This document shows positions 8,352 through 12,752 of a stretch of 12,752 bases of DNA, in pieces. The position numbers were made by a program, and so were the translations under genes. Positions within the stretch are counted from its first letter, which is position 1; the number at the start of each line of letters is the position of its first letter. The notes under the pieces are model-generated. The model had not been told where the DNA came from and searched no databases. It was given only the letters and a program-made list of their open reading frames with translations. Source of the DNA: Alphaproteobacteria bacterium (GTDB taxonomy: Bacteria; Pseudomonadota; Alphaproteobacteria; ATCC43930; CGMCC-115725); assembly GCA_019241915.1 (NCBI GenBank), contig JAFAWI010000175.1, positions 1 through 12,752 on the forward strand. The letters run 5' to 3'.

Positions 8352-9533
8352 TTACGGCGCGGTGATCTCGACGCGCCGGTTCTGTGGCTCGCGCACGCCG
8401 TCGGCGGTCGGCACGCGGTTGTCGTTTTCGCCGCGCCCGCTGACCAGCATCTGGTTGCGCGGCACGCCAAGCGAGGCGAGCGCGTTGGCGACATTGTTCG
8501 CCCGCCGCTCGGAGAGGCGCTGGTTGTAGCCGGGCGAGCCTGAGCGGTCGGTATAGCCGGTCACCTGGATCTGCACCGGTGCGCCGGTGCGGTAAGCATC
8601 GGCCGCCTGCTGAACGATCTGCCGGCCCTCGGCGGTGATCGTGTCGCGATCCCAATCGAAGAACACGATGAACACTTTCGGCGCCGGAGGCGGTGGCGGG
8701 GCCGGCGCCGCGGCGGGCATCGGCTGCGGCGGCAGCGGCGCGCCGAACCGGTAATTGACCTTGAACAGCAACGTGTTGTCGCGCAGCCCGATGCGGCCCG
8801 TGACCGGCGCTGAAGCGACGAGGCCGCCTGCCGCCGCGGTGGGCACGCTGCCGAGGCGGATCGTGTCGTGGCCGTAATCGGTGTAACGGTACTCGCCCGC
8901 GACAGAAAGGTTTGGGCTGACGGCGTATTCGATGCCGCCGCCGCCGGTCGGGCCGATCAGCGTCGTCGAACCGGATGCGGTGCTGCCGGGCACCGCGAGC
9001 CCTCCGATCGTCGTCGCCGGATAGTTTGCGCGCAGATGGGCATCGGCAAATGCGACGCCGCCGGTGCCGTAGAACAGGAACTGGTTCCACGCATAGCCGA
9101 GGCGGCCGCGCACCGATGCGTTGAAGTCGGAATCGGCCTTGAAATTGTCCCCCGCGGCGAGGTTGGGCGAGCCGGCGCCGATCGTGGTCGATACCGACGG
9201 GCCGCCGCCGCGAATATCGCCCTCAACACCGAACACCAAATTGTTGAGCTGCCAGTCGTAGCCGAGCTGGCCGCCACCGGTGACATTGCCGCGATGGGCG
9301 CTGCGCAGGCTGGCGTTGCTGCCGGCAACGGCGGCAGAGCCCGGAACCGCTCCCGCCGGCGTCGGCGCCACGCTGACGGAATCGGAGAGCCTGCTCCATT
9401 CGCCGCCGATGCTGAGACCGACATGCGGTCCCTGCCAGCTGACCGCGCCCGGCGGCGGCAACAATTGCGCCGATGCCGGAACCGATGACGCGAGCAATCC
9501 CAAACCAGCCGCCGCGGTGACCGTGTAACGCAT
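8352..9533 (-). CDS. Outer-membrane beta-barrel / OmpA-family fusion protein
   Basis: 393-residue predicted outer-membrane protein tying the outer membrane to peptidoglycan. Residues 1-22 are a signal peptide ending ASA/Q. Residues 35-263 look like an eight-stranded porin-type barrel, as in alphaproteobacterial Omp25-like surface proteins: GPHVGLSIGGEW, GGQLGYDWQ, VRGRLGYAWN, VAGEYRYTDYG, then LLFKVNYRF as last strand. A Pro/Ala hinge (267-285) leads to an OmpA C-terminal domain (287-393). Its peptidoglycan-binding residues D329 (TGYTDRSGS) and R344 (LSERRA) keep the 15-residue spacing of E. coli OmpA D271 and R286. The start is well supported: GGAGG on the - strand (9544-9540) lies six bases before the ATG. 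It converges on pepN and appears to be a single-gene unit. Specific function is unknown beyond envelope structure. Confidence 0.93.
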   Translation of the reverse strand: MRYTVTAAAGLGLLASSVPASAQLLPPPGAVSWQGPHVGLSIGGEWSRLSDSVSVAPTPAGAVPGSAAVAGSNASLRSAHRGNVTGGGQLGYDWQLNNLVFGVEGDIRGGGPSVSTTIGAGSPNLAAGDNFKADSDFNASVRGRLGYAWNQFLFYGTGGVAFADAHLRANYPATTIGGLAVPGSTASGSTTLIGPTGGGGIEYAVSPNLSVAGEYRYTDYGHDTIRLGSVPTAAAGGLVASAPVTGRIGLRDNTLLFKVNYRFGAPLPPQPMPAAAPAPPPPPAPKVFIVFFDWDRDTITAEGRQIVQQAADAYRTGAPVQIQVTGYTDRSGSPGYNQRLSERRANNVANALASLGVPRNQMLVSGRGENDNRVPTADGVREPQNRRVEITAP

Positions 9534-9957
9534 ACGCCCCCTCCAACCTCTGCTGTACGCCGAGCCGGGACAACCGTGGCCGAGGGTTCGTCAACCTCAA
9601 GCACAATTTCCCAAACCCGCCTCTCCAACATTGGCGAGAACGGTGCGGTTCCGGATCATGTGCTTAATTCGCGCGCCTGTCGCGGAATTGCCACACAATC
9701 CACGGGTTGATAAATTCGCCGACTCTTCGCCGTTTGCTCTACAACCGAGTCTATCGCCGGATTTGTTACTTATCGCGGTGACGCGGTGTACTCGGACGCG
9801 ACGAAAGTCGGTGCGGCTATCCCCTTGAGGCTCGGTTTTGCCGCACCGGACCGCCAAGTCTGGCATCGGAGAACGGAAACCGTCCCCTGCCGAGGCGCGC
9901 GGGCGCGGCGCTTTCGGGCGAAGCCGCTGGCTTTTGAAAACCGGAGGAGCGGTGGCC
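9534..9957. other. 424-base intergenic region without a convincing gene
   Basis: This gap separates the - strand ompA-like gene from the pheA stop, so it should hold the ompA promoter and the 3' end of the kdsB-pheA transcript. Bases 9660-9780 are noticeably less GC-rich than their surroundings. An imperfect inverted repeat (AATTCGCG, then CGCGGAATT) lies near 9666-9690, and a perfect 9-bp repeat lies at 9809-9848. A - strand TTGACG (9595-9590) could be a -35, but no matching -10 is visible. A 65-codon + frame (9631-9828) has no recognisable domain and no good ribosome site, and I do not call it. A small RNA cannot be excluded. Confidence 0.5.
9809..9848 (-). terminator. Candidate hairpin downstream of pheA
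   Basis: CGGTGCGGC at 9809-9817 and GCCGCACCG at 9840-9848 form a perfect 9-bp inverted repeat around 22 bases. It lies about 110 bases beyond the pheA stop in the direction of kdsB-pheA transcription. After the stem the - strand reads ACTTTCG, so there is no real T-run. The large loop and the distance make this only a possible terminator. Confidence 0.25.
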
Positions 9958-10821
9958 TTATCCTTTTGTCGCGCGTTCCGGCGCGGCCGGATAGACGCCT
10001 AGAATCTTGACCTCGGTCGAGAAGAATTCGAGCTCCTCGAGCGCCAGCTTCAGCGGCCGGTCGTCGGGGTGCGCCTCGACATCGGCGTAAAACTGCGTCG
10101 CGGTGAACTGGCCGCCGACCATATAGCTTTCGAGCTTGGTCATGTTGATGCCATTGGTGGCAAACCCACCCAGCGCCTTGTAGAGCGCCGCCGGCACGTT
10201 GCGCACGTTGAAGACAAAGGTCGTCACCGTCGGTGCGCCGCGCGGCGCGCGGCGCTCGCTCGGCGACATGACCAGAAACCGCGTCGTGTTGTGCGCCGCG
10301 TCCTCGATGTTCTGCGCCAGCGATTGCAGCCCGTAAATCCGGCCGGACAGTTCGGAGGCGATCGCCGCGACGGTGAGGTCTCCGCTCTTGGCGAGCTCGG
10401 CCGCCGCCCCGGCGGTGTCGGCCGCGACCACCGGGGTGAGGCCGTGCTCGCGCTGGAACTTGCGCGTCTGGCCGAGCGCATGAACGTGGCTGCGCACGGT
10501 CTTGATCGTCGCCAGCGTGGCGCCAGGCAGCGCCAGCAGGTGATGGTGCACCGGCTCGAAATGCTCGCCGATGATATGGAGGCCGGAATCCGGCATCAAA
10601 TGGTGGATGTCGGCGACACGGCCGGCGACCGAGTTCTCAATCGGGATCATGCCGAGCGCGGCCTTGCCGTCGCGCACTGCGGCAAAGGCGTCTTCGAACT
10701 GGGTGCACGGCAGCGTCTCCATGTCCGGAAACGCGTGCCGCGCGGCGAGGTCGGAATAGGCGCCCGGCGCACCCTGAAAAGCGATCGGGCGGCGGGAGGG
10801 GACAGAAGTCGTCACTGGCAT
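9958..10821 (-). CDS. pheA: Prephenate dehydratase (monofunctional, with ACT domain)
   Basis: 287-residue enzyme converting prephenate to phenylpyruvate, the step before transamination to phenylalanine, in the cytosol. The catalytic domain starts at IAFQGAPGAYSDLAA (13-27) and includes IENSVAGRVADIHHL (61-75) and the catalytic TRF (180-182, NTTRFLVMS). A C-terminal ACT domain (about 198-280) should give feedback inhibition by phenylalanine: PAALYKALGGF, NMTKLESYMVGG, QFYADVEAHPDD. The usual ESRP motif reads ESYM here, a form I recall from alphaproteobacteria. There is no chorismate mutase domain, unlike E. coli PheA. The start at 10821 gives the normal short lead before the first strand; the ribosome site is weak (AGCGG directly before ATG). 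It lies 74 bases after kdsB and is probably co-transcribed with it. Confidence 0.96.
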   Translation of the reverse strand: MPVTTSVPSRRPIAFQGAPGAYSDLAARHAFPDMETLPCTQFEDAFAAVRDGKAALGMIPIENSVAGRVADIHHLMPDSGLHIIGEHFEPVHHHLLALPGATLATIKTVRSHVHALGQTRKFQREHGLTPVVAADTAGAAAELAKSGDLTVAAIASELSGRIYGLQSLAQNIEDAAHNTTRFLVMSPSERRAPRGAPTVTTFVFNVRNVPAALYKALGGFATNGINMTKLESYMVGGQFTATQFYADVEAHPDDRPLKLALEELEFFSTEVKILGVYPAAPERATKG

Positions 10822-10895
10822 CCGCTGGTTCAGCCGCTCGCGCGGTGCAGAGGTGGATAACGGGCTTGGCCCGGATGGCGAAGCAAAAAATGCGT

Positions 10896-11654
10896 TCAGC
10901 CGCCGCCCAACAGCGCCCGCGCCCGTGCCAGGTCGGCCGGCGTGTCGACCTGGACGCCGAGGCGCGCCGGCTCGATCAGCGCAACCGCCATCGCCATGCC
11001 GTCTTCGAGCGCGCGCAGCTGTTCGAGCCGCTCGCGCCGTTCGAGCACGCCCTGCGGCAGGCTCACAAACCGTTCGAGCGCCTCGCGGCGGTAGGCGTAG
11101 AGCCCGATATGCTCGTAATAGGGTCCGTCGCCCCACGGCACGACCGCCTTCGAGAAATAGACCGCGCGGGCCCAGCCGGCGGGATCGGCAAAACCGGCGA
11201 CGACTTTGTTGACCGCCGTGTCGGCGAGCGCCGCCGGATCGAGGATGACCGCGCCGAGCGTGGCGATGTCGATCGCCGGGTCCGCCAACCCCTCGGCGGC
11301 AAGCCGCACCGCGGCCGGGTCGAGTGCCGGCAGGTCGCCCTGTACATTGATGACCGCATCGTGCCTGCGCAGCGGGTCGAGTGCGGCAAGGGCCGCGGCG
11401 ATGCGGTCCGAGCCGGTCGGCAGCTCGGGTTCGGTCAACACCGCCCTCCCGCCCGCCGCGGCGATCGCCGCCGCGATCTCGCGGTCGCCGCAGGCGACGA
11501 CCACAGGGCCGACCGACGCGGCGACCGCCTTGCGCCAGACACGCACGATCATCGGCTCGCCGGCGATGTCGGCGAGCGGCTTCCCGGGGAGCCTGGTCGA
11601 AGCCAGGCGCGACGGGATCATGACGATCGGATTGCGCGGCGCCGCTCGCGTCAT
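10896..11654 (-). CDS. kdsB: 3-deoxy-manno-octulosonate cytidylyltransferase (CMP-Kdo synthetase)
   Basis: 252-residue cytosolic enzyme that activates Kdo with CTP to CMP-Kdo, the donor for the inner core of lipopolysaccharide, so the organism probably makes LPS. The nucleotide-binding N terminus is IPSRLASTRLPGKPL (13-27). TGSDRIAAAL (80-89) occupies the place of the usual SGTDR sugar-binding segment. NVQGDLP (103-109) holds the metal-binding D107. YYEHIGLYAYRREAL (179-193), LEQLRALEDG (210-219) and VDTPADL (236-242) complete the family pattern. Length is normal. The ATG at 11654 gives the usual short lead; the next Met (residue 12) lies inside the first strand. It is the first gene of a probable kdsB-pheA operon and divergent from the cytochrome c gene. 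Confidence 0.96.
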   Translation of the reverse strand: MTRAAPRNPIVMIPSRLASTRLPGKPLADIAGEPMIVRVWRKAVAASVGPVVVACGDREIAAAIAAAGGRAVLTEPELPTGSDRIAAALAALDPLRRHDAVINVQGDLPALDPAAVRLAAEGLADPAIDIATLGAVILDPAALADTAVNKVVAGFADPAGWARAVYFSKAVVPWGDGPYYEHIGLYAYRREALERFVSLPQGVLERRERLEQLRALEDGMAMAVALIEPARLGVQVDTPADLARARALLGGG

Positions 11655-11833
11655 GGTTTCGTCTCACGGCAGCGGGGGGCGACAACATGCCCGGTTCGTG
11701 CCGCGTCCGGAAGCGTCATAATTGAGTTGAGCCGCCGCACGGAATCCGATTTGCTGCCGCGCGGATCGAACTTGCCGCCGCGCCGGCGAGGTGCGGTCTG
11801 CAAGCGCGCCGATGGGGGAGCGAAAGAGCGCCG
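11655..11833. promoter_or_regulatory. Divergent promoter region between kdsB and the cytochrome c gene
   Basis: These 179 bases separate two outward-facing genes and must hold both promoters or their 5' leaders. The only AT-rich patch is at 11716-11730. On + it contains CATAAT (11717-11722), one base from consensus -10, but the -35 at proper spacing (near 11694-11699) is poor. On - the same patch reads as TTATGA. A patch serving both directions is plausible but unproven. The cytochrome ribosome site is AAAGAG (11823-11828), five bases before its ATG. Confidence 0.35.
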
Positions 11834-12373
11834 ATGTCGTCCTTCGAGTGGAACAAGATCATTGCCTCGGTGCTGACCGCTATGATCGTGGCGATGGTGA
11901 CCGGCATCGTCGCGCAGAGCATCGTCCATCCGGTGCGCGTCGAAAAGCCGGCCTACCTGCCCCCCGGCGCCGCCGAGGGCGAAGCCGGCGCGGCGTCGAG
12001 TGCGGCCGCGGGCGGCGCGGCGGCACCCGCCGGGCCCGAGCCGATCGGGCCGGCCCTGGAAAAAGCCGACGCCAAGCACGGCGAGCAGGTCGCCAAGATC
12101 TGTCTGCAATGCCACACCTTCGGCAAGGGCGAAGCCAACAAGATCGGTCCCAACCTGTTCGGCGTGACGGAAGAGAACATCGCCAGCGTGCCCGGCTATA
12201 CGTTTTCGAGCGCGCTCGCGGCCGACAAGGCCAAGAAGTGGGACCCCGACTCGCTCAATGTCTGGCTCTACAAGCCGCAGGATTTTGCCAAGGGCACCAA
12301 GATGACCTTTGCCGGCCTGCCCAAGGTGCAGGATCGCGCGGACGTCATCGCCTACCTGCAGTCGCTCAAATAG
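11834..12373 (+). CDS. Membrane-anchored cytochrome c (CycM-like)
   Basis: 179-residue class I cytochrome c held in the inner membrane by one N-terminal helix (residues 9-31), with its haem domain in the periplasm. A Pro/Ala/Gly-rich tether (42-70) separates anchor and haem domain. The haem-binding CLQCH is at 90-94, with C90 and C93 for thioether bonds and H94 as axial ligand. The likely sixth ligand is M157 in GTKMTFAGL. KIGPNLFGV (103-111), PGYTFSSAL (120-128) and the final VIAYLQSLK helix are typical of mitochondrial-type c2/c552 cytochromes. Rhizobial CycM has this layout and passes electrons to terminal oxidases; I infer the same role here. The ATG follows AAAGAG by five bases. The hisN-like gene starts only seven bases after the stop. 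Confidence 0.92.
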   Translation: MSSFEWNKIIASVLTAMIVAMVTGIVAQSIVHPVRVEKPAYLPPGAAEGEAGAASSAAAGGAAAPAGPEPIGPALEKADAKHGEQVAKICLQCHTFGKGEANKIGPNLFGVTEENIASVPGYTFSSALAADKAKKWDPDSLNVWLYKPQDFAKGTKMTFAGLPKVQDRADVIAYLQSLK

Positions 12374-12380
12374 CGGGCTC

Positions 12381-12752
12381 GTGGCCGCGCTCGACGCGTA
12401 TCTCGCGCTCGCGGCCGAATTGGCCGACGCCGCCGGCGCGGCGATCCGGCCGTATTTCCGCACCCGGCTTGCGGTCGCCGACAAGGCCGACCTCAGTCCC
12501 GTCACCGCAGCCGACCGCGCCGCCGAGCAGGCGATGCGCCGGCTGATCGCCGGGCGCTTTCCCGAACATGGCATCGTCGGCGAGGAATACGGCGCGGAGC
12601 GCGAGGATGCCGAACACGTCTGGGTGCTCGACCCCATCGATGGCACCAAATCCTTTATCAGCGGCGTGCCGCTGTTCGGTACGCTGATCGCGCTGGCGCA
12701 TCGCGGCCGCCCGATCCTCGGCATCATCGACCAGCCGATTTCGCGCGAGCGC
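12381..12752 (+). CDS. hisN: Histidinol-phosphatase, inositol-monophosphatase family (partial, runs off the window)
   Basis: First 124 codons of a gene that continues past the window end. The product is an IMPase-fold, Mg-dependent phosphatase; the HisN branch dephosphorylates histidinol phosphate, the penultimate step of histidine synthesis. The N-terminal helix is followed by DLSPVTAADRAAE (37-49), GIVGEEYG (64-71, GEE metal site) and DPIDGTKSFISG (84-95), with metal-binding D84 and D87. GTKSFISGVPLFGTLIAL is closer to HisN than to SuhB/IMPase or CysQ, from memory of these families. The start is a GTG at 12381, seven bases after the cytochrome c stop, so the two are probably co-transcribed. 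No strong ribosome site is visible, and no ATG occurs before codon 52, inside conserved sequence. Other IMPase-type substrates remain possible. Confidence 0.88.
   Translation, partial: MAALDAYLALAAELADAAGAAIRPYFRTRLAVADKADLSPVTAADRAAEQAMRRLIAGRFPEHGIVGEEYGAEREDAEHVWVLDPIDGTKSFISGVPLFGTLIALAHRGRPILGIIDQPISRER

Noticed and set aside
8131..9090. A 319-codon - frame spanning the pepN end and the ompA-like gene.
   Set aside because: It is a frame-shifted reading of the ompA-like gene running through the terminator palindrome, with no domain of its own.
9631..9828. 65-codon + frame in the ompA-pheA gap.
   Set aside because: No ribosome site, no domain, and basic low-information composition; not enough to call a gene.
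10822..10895. Phenylalanine attenuator or leader peptide between kdsB and pheA.
   Set aside because: There are two adjacent TTT codons in one frame, but no start codon or ribosome site for a leader, and only a small CGGGC/GCCCG hairpin (10861-10873) with no alternative pairing seen.
9958..11688. A 576-codon open frame on - that appears to fuse an unknown Arg-rich domain to PheA.
   Set aside because: The first ~290 codons overlap kdsB in another frame and have the Arg/Gly/Ala-rich composition of a shadow in GC-rich DNA. PheA homology begins only at the Met encoded at 10821.

Overview
The window looks like ordinary chromosomal DNA from a high-GC alphaproteobacterium. The evidence is uniformly GC-rich codon use, a PepN-type aminopeptidase, a beta-barrel/OmpA fusion porin, and the block cytochrome c (CycM-like) / kdsB-pheA / hisN, an arrangement I recall from Rhizobiales and Rhodospirillales. 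A finer placement cannot be made from the sequence alone. I see no transposase, phage gene, CRISPR array, tRNA or rRNA, and no gene that looks recently transferred.

Left part (1-8194, all on +): a FadL/OmpP1-type outer-membrane channel; a 905-residue membrane-bound class III adenylate cyclase with six TM segments, HAMP, GAF, PAS and a complete catalytic domain; a stand-alone FkbM-type SAM-dependent methyltransferase; and aminopeptidase N. The gaps between these genes are 100-145 bases, so they may be separate transcription units. The gap before the cyclase holds an AT-rich pair of palindromes that looks regulatory.

Middle (8195-9957): pepN converges on an OmpA-family gene on the - strand, with a perfect 34-base palindrome between them that probably acts as a two-way terminator. 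Upstream of the ompA-like gene lies 424 bases with no convincing gene.

Right part (9958-12752): kdsB and pheA run on the - strand as a probable operon (LPS Kdo activation and phenylalanine synthesis). They are divergent from a membrane-anchored cytochrome c and a closely following hisN-like phosphatase, which runs off the window.

The part most worth following up is the cyclase. Its GAF domain carries the full NKxnFx3DE motif of cyclic-nucleotide-binding GAF domains, its membrane region looks like three repeats of a two-helix unit, and its promoter region has an unusual AT-rich palindromic element. I found no clearly new multi-gene system.
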